A DNA stretch of 47,713 nucleotides, taken from NCBI GenBank assembly GCA_937998645.1, contig CALLCZ010000136.1:1-47713 (forward strand). The letters run 5' to 3'. Origin of the DNA: an uncultured Gammaproteobacteria bacterium (GTDB lineage Bacteria > Pseudomonadota > Gammaproteobacteria > SZUA-229). Below are positions 32,142-40,762 of this stretch, piece by piece (position 1 is the stretch's first letter; every line of letters starts with the position of its first letter). Position numbers and translations under genes: made by a program. Below the pieces are notes generated by a model that searched no databases, was not told the DNA's origin, and saw only the letters and a list, made by a program, of their open reading frames with translations.

Positions 32142-32234
32142 TCAGTCAGTTCCGTTTAGTCGGGCGCAATAACTTCGCATATCGCTGCCGGAATTCCGGG
32201 GCGTTTCTTGCATGCACCAGTAGACAAATTTCAT
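32142..32234 (-). pseudogene. Fossil of the 3' end of an alpha/beta hydrolase gene
   Basis: Read on the minus strand, this segment gives W-C-M-Q-E-T-P-R-N-S, then GSDMRSYCARLNG-T-D and a stop. The hydrolase at 20239 ends in W-I-L-E-Q-E-K-P-V-I-P, then GSDMRSYCASLNG-P-E. At the DNA level 33 of 37 bases match (32153-32189 against 20250-20286). Upstream of the Trp nothing resembles a hydrolase, so this is a remnant of a deleted paralogue or a piece moved by recombination. Confidence 0.75.
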
Positions 32235-32382
32235 CGGCCACAGAATGGCGGCTTTTGAACAGGCAAGGCGAGTAAACACACAATACAAAATACAGTCTAT
32301 GTTCGGTTTACATAAGTATACCTGTTAGAAACAAAGCAAGAATCACAATCAACCGGGAGGCATTTGCTGTCCCACTAAAGTG

Positions 32383-32406
32383 ATATTCCCGCGAAAGCGG
32401 GAATAT
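32383..32406. terminator. Strong hairpin terminator between convergent genes
   Basis: ATATTCCCGC (32383-32392) and GCGGGAATAT (32397-32406) form a perfect stem with a GAAA tetraloop, followed by ATAAAAAGGG. It lies between the deacetylase (plus) and the porin (minus). The GAAA-capped stem belongs to the TTCCCGCGAAAGCGGGAA repeat style of proteobacteria and should work in both directions. Confidence 0.75.
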
Positions 32407-32423
32407 ATAAAAAGGGTCGCTAG

Positions 32424-33773
32424 CTAGAAATACACTTCGCCCCGAACCTGGAATATTTCGGGCTGGTCCCTGACACCATCTTCGCTGGGATCTGCATCCA
32501 CCAGGATATAGTTGGCCCTGAAGCGCACGTTATCATTGAGATACGCGTTCAGCCCCAGGGTCAGATTGCTTTCTTTCCCACCGGTAATGTCCTTGTCGCT
32601 CAGGTTGATGGTGCTGTAGCGCAACGCTAATTCCCAGGCAGTGTTGCTGCCTTTTGGCTCGATCCGGTTGAAGCGACCCCGAGACCCCTTGTACGGCCGG
32701 GATTCGCCAGTCAGTACCCAGCTGCCGTAGACGTACCAGCCGTCGAAGGTGAGAGAGGAATCACCCATTCGTTCGACCCTGTTTTGCAGGTACTCACCCT
32801 GCACAGAAAAAGGTCCCTGGGCGTAGGCTGCCTCCAGGCCCAAGAGCAAGGTATTGTCCACGTCGTTGATTGTGCCGGTATCGACCAGTTCAGCATTGGT
32901 TACGTGTGATTCCGGGCGAACTTCGTATCTGACTTCTTTATCATCGTCCGGCTTGCGCGAGGCAAGGCTGCCACCCAGGTGCAGTACACGCTTGTTGGCG
33001 TTGATCGGTGCGAACGTCACGCGGCCGGATAAACCCCTGCCTTCGTCCCCCTCGCCACCGACATCCGCACCGACGGACTCGCCGAACAGGCCAAGCACCG
33101 CACTCCAGTCCTTGCCCCCGCTGAGGGCGCCAATGCCGATCTTTCTACCCGGAGCAAACGCATTCACGGGCAGTGCTCTTTCCATGAAGGTGATGGCCTT
33201 GCCACTGGTCTGATCCTCCAGTGAGACGGGCTCCTTGAAATTGCCGCCGCGTATGGCCATGGCATTAAAGCCATCGTATTGCAGGTAAGCGTCCTTGATC
33301 TCGGCGTCGTTGCCACCAAAATCATATTCGGTGGCGTACACCCAGTCTTTAAACACCTTCCCGGCAAGTGATACCCTTGCGCGGCGAATCTCGGTGCCGC
33401 TACCGAGTGGAGCCACATCCTCCTGATAGGACGCAGCATCGATCCAGAGCTCTCCGCCGAGTTCGAACTCGAAGTCTCCGTCGGCGCTTTTAACCTTGAA
33501 GCCGCCTTTGGTTTCGACCTCAGCCTGTTTGTCCTTTTTCTTGTCTTTCTTGCCCGATTTCGTCTTTGAGGCAGCCTGTTGAGTTTTCTTTGCATCAGTG
33601 CTGTTTGCATCGCTGAGCAGACGTTCGTACTGGGCCTGGGTGATGCTGCCGTTTGTTCTCAGAATCCTGAGCAGGTCCACAAGCTCCGAGTCGGCCTGTG
33701 CCCCCATCGTCGTTACACCCATGATGCTGCCAAGTGTGAGTCCGGCCAGTCGCCTGTAGTTTAAATTGTTCAT
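32424..33773 (-). CDS. Outer membrane porin, OprP/OprO (phosphate-selective) family
   Basis: From the ATG at 33773 (GAGAG upstream) this gives 449 residues. The signal peptide is [21 protein letters not shown]. Next comes a short helix-rich segment ([25 protein letters not shown]), a Lys-rich linker, and then a beta-barrel with the family pattern [48 protein letters not shown] and [20 protein letters not shown], ending in a C-terminal strand with final Phe (GEVYF), the usual barrel-assembly signal. It is the last gene of a three-gene operon with the DUF3616 and PycTM-like proteins. A role in uptake of phosphate or another anion is possible. Confidence 0.87.
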   Translation of the reverse strand: MNNLNYRRLAGLTLGSIMGVTTMGAQADSELVDLLRILRTNGSITQAQYERLLSDANSTDAKKTQQAASKTKSGKKDKKKDKQAEVETKGGFKVKSADGDFEFELGGELWIDAASYQEDVAPLGSGTEIRRARVSLAGKVFKDWVYATEYDFGGNDAEIKDAYLQYDGFNAMAIRGGNFKEPVSLEDQTSGKAITFMERALPVNAFAPGRKIGIGALSGGKDWSAVLGLFGESVGADVGGEGDEGRGLSGRVTFAPINANKRVLHLGGSLASRKPDDDKEVRYEVRPESHVTNAELVDTGTINDVDNTLLLGLEAAYAQGPFSVQGEYLQNRVERMGDSSLTFDGWYVYGSWVLTGESRPYKGSRGRFNRIEPKGSNTAWELALRYSTINLSDKDITGGKESNLTLGLNAYLNDNVRFRANYILVDADPSEDGVRDQPEIFQVRGEVYF

Positions 33774-33825
33774 CGTTGTTCTCTCTGTTAGTTGATTTTC
33801 GAAAGGCACGACCACATGTCGGCCA

Positions 33826-34845
33826 TCATTTGTTTACCAGCTGTTCGTAACGCAGGAAAAGATAGTGCCCGGGTTTGCGTTTCAAACCCATACCATCATC
33901 ACTGACAATCAGAATTCCGGCAGGGCGTCCATCCAGGACGACCGGCGTAACGCCCTCAGACTGGCGCAGGTTCTTTATGCCGGGGATGCGGAGTCGCTTT
34001 GGTGATTCATCGGCATCACCGCTCCACAGCCAGAGTTTGAACGACTTCTCGGGCTTCCTGCTGATGATCAGGAAACCGCCGAGGTGCGGATCGTAGCTCA
34101 TGGCGCGGATTCCGCCCCCGGCCAGGTCAAGCTCAATCAACCGGTCCGAGATACGCGGTTTCTCTTCGTGGTCGAATACCGCCTGGGGATTCTCCATTAC
34201 TATGACGATCGCATTTTTCCCGGCCAGTGGACTGCGCAGCCCGATCAGTAAATTCTGCTTGTCAGCATCGAAGCTGAGCCCTTCGATATTGAAGCCGCCC
34301 CCGTCCTTGACGTCGCGTATCTTGGTGGCGTCCTTCAGTGAGTCATGCTTTGCGGCGATCTTCTTGCGCAGGCCGCGCATGACCTTGAAGTCGACGATCT
34401 GTTCACCTTCCAGGCCAAAGCGCACCAGCTGTTCTCGCTTGTCGTCACGTTTGCCGTTTTCCTTGCGTGAGTGAGAGGTGATGGCGTAAACAAGGCCCAG
34501 ATCGTCTACAGCCACTGCCTCCAGATCATCCAGTGTGTTCAGGACTCTGTTTGGCGAGCTCCAGCTGAACAGAGAGCTCCGATACAGGGGGTGTTCGATA
34601 ACCTGCCCGTCGGACTGGAGTGAAAAGACATCCAGCGGGTGCACGGCCTCGTCTTCGACAACGATGAAACGGCCGTCCGGTAGTTGTTGCACGCCGGATG
34701 GTTCGTAGATCTGTTCGAACTTGCGGAATTTTTCGAACGATGCAATGCCCTCGGTACCGTGGCAGTTAGCCGACAGTCCAAACAGAAGCAAGCTCAGAAA
34801 TGTTACCTGAGCTTGCCTGGGCGCTAAATCTCCCATTAATCTCAT
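33826..34845 (-). CDS. Exported DUF3616-family protein
   Basis: A 339-residue protein with a signal peptide ([17 protein letters not shown]) and a beta-propeller-like mature part. DUF3616 marks: [20 protein letters not shown] with [40 protein letters not shown] with [16 protein letters not shown], and [19 protein letters not shown] followed by SDDG. The family is related to the esterase-like phytase domain, so hydrolysis of a phosphate ester in the periplasm is conceivable; no catalytic residue can be assigned. It starts 21 bases after the PycTM-like gene and ends 52 bases before the porin. Confidence 0.75.
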   Translation of the reverse strand: MRLMGDLAPRQAQVTFLSLLLFGLSANCHGTEGIASFEKFRKFEQIYEPSGVQQLPDGRFIVVEDEAVHPLDVFSLQSDGQVIEHPLYRSSLFSWSSPNRVLNTLDDLEAVAVDDLGLVYAITSHSRKENGKRDDKREQLVRFGLEGEQIVDFKVMRGLRKKIAAKHDSLKDATKIRDVKDGGGFNIEGLSFDADKQNLLIGLRSPLAGKNAIVIVMENPQAVFDHEEKPRISDRLIELDLAGGGIRAMSYDPHLGGFLIISRKPEKSFKLWLWSGDADESPKRLRIPGIKNLRQSEGVTPVVLDGRPAGILIVSDDGMGLKRKPGHYLFLRYEQLVNK

Positions 34846-34866
34846 AACTACTGCTGGCTTATACGC

Positions 34867-35658
34867 CTACTGAGACTGTTGAAATCCAAAGGCTCTGGAT
34901 TGCAGAGCGGACATAATTTCGTTCATGTCGTGGGTCTGGTACAGCAGGCCTACCGCCAGCAGCATCAGAGTACTCACGGTTAAACCGATCAGGAATGCCA
35001 TGTAAGAACATTTTAGCAGGCCGTACTTGCGGTGTGCGTCAATGCCCAGCAGGTAGAGCTGGCGCGACATATTCTTGTAGACACGTTTGTTGTTGCGCAA
35101 CAGGCCGGTCATTACATTCGAGTGTTCATCGATGTCCAGCGAGGAAAACTGATCGAACACCAGGATATTCGCCTTGTCCTTCTTGAATTCATCGATAGTG
35201 CTCTTGCTCTTGGTGAAGTGGGGTTGCGCCGCCAGCACGGCAAATATGATTGAGGCCAGGCAGGTGGCCAGGAACACCGCGATGGGCGCGGTAAACATGG
35301 GCTCGGCGACCAGTACGAAAGGACCGGACAGGGTCAATACGGAAAGGATGAGCCCGTTCAAAGAAATCATGATGTTGGCCTTGGTGGCCGCCAGCGCCGT
35401 TAGATCCAGCTGGGCGCGATAAGCGCTGCGAAACATCGTTTCAATGCCCCTGGAGCTCCCCAGCTCTTTTTTCTTCTTTTTAACTTTCTTCACTTTTCCC
35501 CCCCGAGCGACATCTGCTGGCTTCGCTTGTTTCGAAACAACCGGGTCCAAAGCAGGCTGCAGGTTTTTCGCCTGGTCCTTTGGGAACAAGGCGGTTGTCA
35601 CCGACTGACGATCTCGGCCGTGGGAAGTTGGAAGTGTAATGCTTGCTGGCTTGTTCAT
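34867..35658 (-). CDS. PycTM-like (DUF5706) membrane protein, orphan Pycsar-effector relative
   Basis: From the ATG at 35658 (GGGGTG upstream) this gives 263 residues. A disordered, Lys-rich N-terminus (KKVKKKKKELG at 57-67) is followed by the PycTM pattern: FRSAYRAQLDLTALAATKAN at about 76-95, a first membrane hairpin (ISLNGLILSVLTLSG at 98-112, then IAVFLATCLASIIFAVLAA), a soluble part (HSNVMTGLLRNNKRVYKNMS, RQLYLLGIDAHRKYGLLKCS at 179-218) and a last helix (FLIGLTVSTLMLLAVGLLY). In Pycsar systems this domain is the membrane effector, triggered by cyclic UMP or CMP. No nucleotide cyclase is nearby. It heads an operon with DUF3616 and a porin, so a non-defence role is possible. Confidence 0.75.
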   Translation of the reverse strand: MNKPASITLPTSHGRDRQSVTTALFPKDQAKNLQPALDPVVSKQAKPADVARGGKVKKVKKKKKELGSSRGIETMFRSAYRAQLDLTALAATKANIMISLNGLILSVLTLSGPFVLVAEPMFTAPIAVFLATCLASIIFAVLAAQPHFTKSKSTIDEFKKDKANILVFDQFSSLDIDEHSNVMTGLLRNNKRVYKNMSRQLYLLGIDAHRKYGLLKCSYMAFLIGLTVSTLMLLAVGLLYQTHDMNEIMSALQSRAFGFQQSQ

Positions 35659-35957
35659 AATTTTCACCCCTGTTCTCTGTTTGCTGCCCGGTTATGCTGT
35701 TAATGAATAATGGCTTTTGCTTGTTGTTAAGTGGGAATATATTCCCAAATTTAACGCATGTCAACAGGTTTATTACAAAATTATGACAGGTAGATTACGA
35801 ATCGGTGACAAACGAGATATGGAAGCATAGAAGCAAATGCATTCTAACTCTCTGAATAAATAAGAAATAAATATTACATATGAACATCGGCTAAAGGCAG
35901 AGAATTAATTGCGCCTGAAATAAAATGAGAATCATTAGAATTATCTAAATGGGCGTG
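35659..35957. promoter_or_regulatory. Promoter region with a perfect 14-base palindrome (candidate operator)
   Basis: GGGAATATATTCCC at 35733-35746 is a perfect palindrome 75 bases before the start of the PycTM-like gene, flanked by GTTAA and TTAAC. Its place fits a regulator site for the PycTM-DUF3616-porin operon. The rest of this stretch is AT-rich and shows no gene. Confidence 0.45.
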
Positions 35958-36110
35958 ATAAAGGGGGCGGACCAGCCTGACCTTCAGAATTCAGTCAAAT
36001 AACAGAGTCAATCTAATGCTGAAACAACCCTGTTTCTCTCTATTAAAGGGGGGGACAGGTCACAGATTCTGCTAGAGTTGCGGAAATATAAATAATGGGG
36101 TCTGTTCCCT
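35958..36110. repeat. Family D direct repeat, left copy
   Basis: A ~153-base segment from ATAAAGGGGGCGGACC to ATGGGGTCTGTTCCC that recurs at 37731-37886 in the same orientation with roughly 90% identity by eye. Internal marks are CAGTCAAATAACAGAG, GCTGAAACAA..CTGTTTCTC (a small hairpin), GGGGGGGACAGGTCA and ATTCTGCTAGAGTT. The predicted start of the spermidine-synthase-like gene (36095) lies inside its last 16 bases. Confidence 0.85.
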
Positions 36111-37708
36111 TGAATGAAACTGAAGTGGCTCAAGTGAATAACCGAGGCTTATTGGTCTATTTGCTGTTAACAGCGGTAGTGTGTGGCGCCTTGATTATGG
36201 TTGTTGAGGTGTTGGGATCCCGGGTGGTTGGACCTTTTTTTGGCGTTAGTCTTTTTGTGTGGACATCGCTGATTGCTGTCACCCTGATTGCGCTTGCAGC
36301 CGGGTACGGTCTGGGCGGGCTGCTGGCGGATCGACGCGGTACGCCCGAATATCTCTACGCAATCATTCTGGTAGCAGGTCTCTTGGTCCTGCTTATCCCT
36401 GTGCTTAAGGCGCCGGTACTCAAACTGAGCATACCGCTTGGATTGCGGCTGGGTGCTTTCACCAGTACGACCCTGCTGTTTGGGCCTTCTCTGTTTTTAC
36501 TGGGTTGTGTTTCCCCTTATCTGGTGAAGATCGCCGGAAGGGAGATGCGCAACATCGGGCGCACAGTGGGCGGATTCTATGCCCTCTCGACACTGGGCAG
36601 TGTGATGGGTACCGTGTTAACCGGGTTTGTACTCATCGCCTATCTGGGGGTTGATCATATCTTCTACCTGGTAGGCTGGCTTCTAGTGGTATTGGGTATG
36701 GGCTATTTCCTGCTGTTTCGACGTGCCTGGTATGCGGCCGTATTGCTGTGTTTGCCACTTCTCATCACAATGCCTGAGGATCCGAAGGGTTTCGAATTGA
36801 GTATGCCGGATGGTACGCGAGTAATTGAGGTACAGAGTCAGGAGAGCTTCTATGGCGGCCTTAAAGTAGTCGATTATCGTTATGGCACCAAACACCATCG
36901 TGAATTGATGATTGACGGCCTGATCCAGGGGGGGGTGGATATGGTCAGCGGGCTTTCGGTTTACGAGTATTGTTATCTGTTGCAGTTCATCCCGTACGGT
37001 CTTAATCCCCAGGGTAAAAAGGCCCTGGTTGTGGGGCTGGGCGCCGGTGTAGTGCCGAGCTGGTATGAGCGTCAGGGTGTGGTCACCGATGTGGTGGATA
37101 TCGATCCCGAGGTGGTGAAACTGGCACGAGGCTATTTTGGCTATAAGCCCCGGGGTAATGTGCACATTCAGGATGCGCGCTATTTTCTCAGTAATACTCA
37201 GGAGCAGTACGATTTTGCTGTGCTGGATGTATTTAACGGTGATACTACACCCACCCATTTGCTGAGTGTAGAGGCCATGGCCCTGCTAAAACAGCGACTG
37301 CGCCCGGGAGGGGTACTGGGTATCAACATGGTTGCCAGTCTCCAGCACGATTCCATGATCACTGCATCGGTTCATAAGACCCTGAGCACCCTGTTTGATC
37401 AGGTGGAGTTCTATCCGGTATTTGACGTAAACGGGGAAGAGGGTGTGGGCAACCTGGTCGTGATTGCCTATCAGGGAGAGTCACGGCGGGCCGATTACTC
37501 TCGAGTACCAGATCAACAGATTTACGCAATGACTCAACAGCGGGTGATTAAGGCATTGAAGGGCCCCATTGCTGCACCGACACATCCAGACGCCCTTATA
37601 CTCACCGATAATTACAATCCGTCGGAATTTTTTGATCTGCATATGAAGGAGTGGGTGCGTCGGGCCATTCTGGATGGAATCCCCTGGGATCTCTTGATAC
37701 GCTCCTGA
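36095..37708 (+). CDS. Membrane-anchored spermidine-synthase-like protein (fused multi-helix domain)
   Basis: A 537-residue protein with about seven or eight membrane helices in the first ~230 residues (TAVVCGALIMVVEVLGSRVV, SLIAVTLIALAAGYGLGGLL, LLFGPSLFLLGCVSPYLVKI) and a spermidine-synthase-type domain after them: YGGLKVVDYRYGTKHHRELM, IDGLIQGG, ALVVGLGAGVVPSWYERQGV (nucleotide motif), VDIDPEVVKLARGYFGY, DARYFL, FAVLDVFNGDTTPTHLLSVE. The N-terminal motif VEVLGSRVVGPFFG is typical of this fused family. True aminopropyl transfer has not been shown for most members. The start at 36095 falls in a direct repeat and has no clear ribosome site; GTG or TTG codons at 36110-36134 are alternatives. 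Confidence 0.83.
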   Translation: MGSVPLNETEVAQVNNRGLLVYLLLTAVVCGALIMVVEVLGSRVVGPFFGVSLFVWTSLIAVTLIALAAGYGLGGLLADRRGTPEYLYAIILVAGLLVLLIPVLKAPVLKLSIPLGLRLGAFTSTTLLFGPSLFLLGCVSPYLVKIAGREMRNIGRTVGGFYALSTLGSVMGTVLTGFVLIAYLGVDHIFYLVGWLLVVLGMGYFLLFRRAWYAAVLLCLPLLITMPEDPKGFELSMPDGTRVIEVQSQESFYGGLKVVDYRYGTKHHRELMIDGLIQGGVDMVSGLSVYEYCYLLQFIPYGLNPQGKKALVVGLGAGVVPSWYERQGVVTDVVDIDPEVVKLARGYFGYKPRGNVHIQDARYFLSNTQEQYDFAVLDVFNGDTTPTHLLSVEAMALLKQRLRPGGVLGINMVASLQHDSMITASVHKTLSTLFDQVEFYPVFDVNGEEGVGNLVVIAYQGESRRADYSRVPDQQIYAMTQQRVIKALKGPIAAPTHPDALILTDNYNPSEFFDLHMKEWVRRAILDGIPWDLLIRS

Positions 37709-37730
37709 CCCTTTTTTACTGTTTACAGGC

Positions 37731-37886
37731 ATAAAGGGGGACGGACCGGCCTGACCTTCAAAATTCAGTCAAATAACAGAGTTAATCTAATGCTGAAACA
37801 AACCTGTTTCTCTCTATTAAATGGGGGGGACAGGTCATAGATTCTGCTAGAGTTACGTAAATATCAATAATGGGATCCGACCCTTT
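37731..37886. repeat. Family D direct repeat, right copy
   Basis: This copy runs from ATAAAGGGGGACGGACC to ATGGGATCCGACCCTTTT, matching 35958-36110 almost base for base. It starts 23 bases after the stop of the spermidine-synthase-like gene and ends a few bases before the ATG of the next gene, so each copy leads directly into a start codon. Confidence 0.85.
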
Positions 37887-37891
37887 TATTC

Positions 37892-38800
37892 ATGTATTCA
37901 GTTATGCGATGCACCAGTTTTTCAATAATACTGCTGGCCAGTTTTTCTATATGTCTGCTTAACGCAGGCATATCAAGTGCTGTCTATGCGGCGCAGGAAA
38001 ATACCGACGAAGTACAACAAAATGACCCGGGAATAATCTCCGGAAAGGTAACGGATGTTATAACTGCTGCCGGTTTCACTTATGCAGAGGTTGACACCGG
38101 TAAAGAAAAAGTCTGGGCGGCAGGGCCTGACGTCACGCCACTGAAAAAAGGTGATATCGTCGCTTTCTCAACAGAAATGCCTATGCAAAACTTTCACAGC
38201 AAATCCCTGGGACGTGATTTCTCGGTCATCTATTTTATAAAGCGTTATATCACTGATAAAGAAACATTACCTATTGCTGCACCACGTGGTCTGGTTCAAC
38301 AGCAACCGGTAATCAAACCCAGCATGAATACAGCTGCAGGCACACACGGCGAGGTCGCGATCGGTAGTTATTTACGCGAGGCGACGCTGGACGGGCTTAA
38401 CGGGAAAACGAAAAAGTTTTCTGATTTCAAAGGGAAGCCGCTGATTATTAATGTCTGGGCCAGCTGGTGCGGCCCTTGCAGGGCCGAGATGGGTTCGCTG
38501 GAGCGACTTGCGCGCCGGTATAACGGAAAAGAGTTCAACGTCATCGGGATTTCGACAGACGACTACCGAAATAAGGCGACTGCCTTCATCAAGAATACAG
38601 AAATCACCTTTGAGAATTTTCTAGACAACAGGCTGTTACTGGAAAACATGCTGGGCGCGAATACGATTCCACTGACTGTTCTGGTAGACGCAGATGGCCG
38701 TGTACTGGAAAAAGTGCGAGGATCGCGCGAGTGGGATAGTCCGGAAATCATAGATGCGATTGGGGAAGTGTTTCACATCAAGTTGATGCATCAGGATTGA
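37892..38800 (+). CDS. Exported NrfJ-like domain fused to a TlpA-type thioredoxin domain
   Basis: A 302-residue protein. After a signal peptide (TSFSIILLASFSICLLNAGI) the first domain (about 48-120: GKVTDVITAAGFTYAEVDTG, KEKVWAAG, PLKKGDIVAFSTEMPMQNFH) is a close copy of the first domain at 17090. The second domain (about 155-300) is a TlpA/ResA-type thioredoxin: IINVWASWCGPCRAEMGSLE with active Cys193 and Cys196, NVIGISTDDY, and the cis-Pro segment ANTIPLTVLVDADGRV. It should be a periplasmic thiol-disulfide reductase, perhaps for haem or metal sites. The ATG at 37892 directly follows the right direct repeat; the ATG at 37904 is an alternative. Confidence 0.83.
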   Translation: MYSVMRCTSFSIILLASFSICLLNAGISSAVYAAQENTDEVQQNDPGIISGKVTDVITAAGFTYAEVDTGKEKVWAAGPDVTPLKKGDIVAFSTEMPMQNFHSKSLGRDFSVIYFIKRYITDKETLPIAAPRGLVQQQPVIKPSMNTAAGTHGEVAIGSYLREATLDGLNGKTKKFSDFKGKPLIINVWASWCGPCRAEMGSLERLARRYNGKEFNVIGISTDDYRNKATAFIKNTEITFENFLDNRLLLENMLGANTIPLTVLVDADGRVLEKVRGSREWDSPEIIDAIGEVFHIKLMHQD

Positions 38801-38881
38801 TTTAAGTGTAGTAGTTCAGACTTGATCAGACAGTTGCTGCTGGTTTTTATCAAGCCGGTGCTGGAGGTTTGGCGACTTATG

Positions 38882-39075
38882 CTCTCGCAGAGGCGCAGAG
38901 AACGCAGAGGTTGGTTGCTGCAACTATTTGAGTAAACACTTTGCGAGTTTTACGCCTTGGCGAGAGTAAAGGCTTTCATCTCTCGCCAAGGCGCCAGGTA
39001 CGCAAAGGATGGATCTGTATTTTTTGTGAAAAACCAGTCTATATTTTCTCTGCGTGCCCTGCGCCTCTGCGAGAG
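38882..39075. repeat. Large nested inverted repeat of the CGCAGAGGCGCAGAG type
   Basis: The left arm CTCTCGCAGAGGCGCAGAGA (38882-38909 in full) is the reverse complement of 39048-39075 (CTCTGCGTGCCCTGCGCCTC...) with two mismatches in 28. Inside lies a second perfect stem: CGCCTTGGCGAGAG (38953-38966) with CTCTCGCCAAGGCG (38980-38993). This sequence style is a common intergenic repeat in proteobacteria; its origin is unknown. Confidence 0.8.
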
Positions 39076-39313
39076 TGAACTTCTATAGCTTTTTTTATAT
39101 GGCCAGTCCCGATCGTACTGACAAAAAAACCTTATCTGAGTTTGAGCTGATATGACGCTGACTGTCAGATTGAATCCTGACTATCACAATTTAAGCCATG
39201 GCCTGTTTTTAACGGGCCATTTGCTGGTCATCCTGCCATAACTGGCCTGTCTTGCTGTTACCTGTAACAAAAAGCGAAGAGATAATGATTACAGGAAGCA
39301 GGGTCAGGAAGCA

Positions 39314-39361
39314 GGGTCAGACTCGATGATTTCCAGTAAAACGAATCGAGGAGTCTGACCC
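39314..39361. terminator. Repeat-derived hairpin between convergent genes
   Basis: GGGTCAGACTC (39314-39324) pairs perfectly with GAGTCTGACCC (39351-39361), extended by CGAT/ATCG with a bulge. It is preceded by a tandem AGGAAGCAGGGTC (two units). It lies 17 bases beyond the protease stop codon and probably ends transcription. Confidence 0.65.
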
Positions 39362-39377
39362 CGGGATGTCAGGTTTC

Positions 39378-40277
39378 CTATGGTGTAAGCAGGCTGGGTT
39401 TAAAGCGATTTACCGCCCAGTTCATGAATGAGCGCTGGTTGAGCGTAAACTCATACATACATGCATCATCCGAGTAGTCCATGAAGTTGTGGATGGGGTC
39501 CACGTCGCCCCATGGGCAAGTGTCCTTATTGACAGGGCAGCCTGAAGTAGATGTTCGCTCTGCTGGTGTATCTGGCAGGTAGTCACCTGGTCTACGGCAC
39601 CCGCCCTGAAAAGTATGGAACAGGCCAAGATAATGTCCGACTTCATGGGTTAGCGTATCGCCTTCGTTAAAGGGAAAAGCGCTGCCCCCCGGCACACTTG
39701 AGTAAAGAATAACTACACCATGTTGCGTATCAGATTCCGGGTAATACCATGGAAAGGTAGCCCAGCCCAGTAGCCCACCGCCAGGATTTGATGTGTACAC
39801 ATTAAGGGTATTTGCAGGGTCTATGGCCAGTGATGCTTTCATATTTTGTTCGGCAATTGAATCCGGGCCAGCTGTATACCAGCTGTTATTCGCTGTGATA
39901 TCTACACTTGCCAGATTAAAAAAGAATCCATGCTCGTTGTATGATTGATTGAGAACGTCGATCGAAGCATTGATCTGGTTTAGCGGTACTTCACCACCAC
40001 CCTGGCTGTTTGTGATGACATGGAATGCGACCGGTATCGATATATTTGCAGCAATTGCCAGCGTCTTGCTTCTGGCCGACTCTCTCATCCCTTTCAATAC
40101 CTCAAGTGTGGGCGAAACGTCGACAACACCACAACGGACCCCACTCATCATTTTACCGTTTGGTCCTTTAAACATAACTTTGCCACGATATTGATCTGTT
40201 CCATCAGCCGCAAATGAAATAGAGCAGAGCAGCAGCAAGAGCATGGCTACAGCACCAGTAAAAGAATTCTGTCTCAT
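39378..40277 (-). CDS. Secreted zinc metalloprotease, M43 (pappalysin/cytophagalysin) family
   Basis: A 299-residue secreted protease. Signal peptide MLLLLLCSISFA; short pro-region; zinc motif H211-E-V-G-H215-x-x-G-L-F-H221 (HExxHxxGxxH), and the metzincin Met-turn in NFMDYSDDAC. A Cys pattern (GGC..SGCPVNKDTC..DAC) and the closing T-L-N-Q-R-S-F-M-N-W helix are typical of M43. IPVAFHVITNSQGGGEVPLN opens the catalytic domain as in relatives. ACAGGAGT eight bases before the ATG at 40277 supports the start. It probably degrades extracellular protein. Confidence 0.9.
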   Translation of the reverse strand: MRQNSFTGAVAMLLLLLCSISFAADGTDQYRGKVMFKGPNGKMMSGVRCGVVDVSPTLEVLKGMRESARSKTLAIAANISIPVAFHVITNSQGGGEVPLNQINASIDVLNQSYNEHGFFFNLASVDITANNSWYTAGPDSIAEQNMKASLAIDPANTLNVYTSNPGGGLLGWATFPWYYPESDTQHGVVILYSSVPGGSAFPFNEGDTLTHEVGHYLGLFHTFQGGCRRPGDYLPDTPAERTSTSGCPVNKDTCPWGDVDPIHNFMDYSDDACMYEFTLNQRSFMNWAVNRFKPSLLTP

Positions 40278-40762
40278 TTATATTACTCCTGTAAAAAATT
40301 AATATGTTTATTCGGCATTTTCTGCAACCAGCGAAATACAAGAGTAATACTTTACTGATTTGTATGCCACCAGAGAAAACAGGCGAGACAAAAGCGGTCT
40401 GACCCCGTAAGTTGGTTTTCCGAGCCGATCAGCCGGATCGAGTAGCAGGGTGTTGAGGGAGAACAGGATGATTTCAAAACTGGGGATAGTAAAGGGGGAA
40501 GATCCCATTTATGGCTATTAATCGCCGGTACCTTCTCACGTCTCTGGATTGATAACAGACTGGTGATAACGAGGTTTAAAACATCATCTTAAGATATTGA
40601 TTATTAAAAAAACAATTCAGTCCGAATTACTTGATCTGGGTCAACATTCGTATCGATTGCAGATGTATTATTGTAATAGGGATGTGGATGATTATGTAGC
40701 TAGCAGTCTAATTATTACAGGGATGTAAAGATAGTTTAATGCGCATAATCAGGAGGTGTGTC
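40278..40762. other. Intergenic region between divergent genes, repeat fragments only
   Basis: This 485-base stretch holds fragments of the short palindrome family: GGTCTGACCCCGTAAG at about 40398-40413 and AAAGGGGGAAGATCCCATTT at about 40491-40510. An open frame on the minus strand through this area has no protein-like features. The last ~100 bases are AT-rich and should hold the Hsp20 promoter; no convincing sigma32 match is seen. Confidence 0.45.

Larger units (their letters stand above)
38801..39377. other. Intergenic region rich in inverted repeats
   Basis: This 577-base stretch between convergent genes contains the nested inverted repeat at 38882-39075, a segment shared with 28140-28290 (about 39010-39165), and a hairpin next to the protease gene. 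No coding frame is supported. Confidence 0.6.

Noticed and set aside
34867-35658. Complete Pycsar anti-phage system
   Set aside because: Only an effector-like membrane protein is present. No pyrimidine cyclase or other defence gene lies within reach, so a full system cannot be claimed.
36095-37886. Composite transposon around the spermidine-synthase-like gene
   Set aside because: The flanking repeats are direct and non-coding, with no transposase and no evident target-site duplication, so a classical transposon is not supported; only the repeat bracketing is reported.
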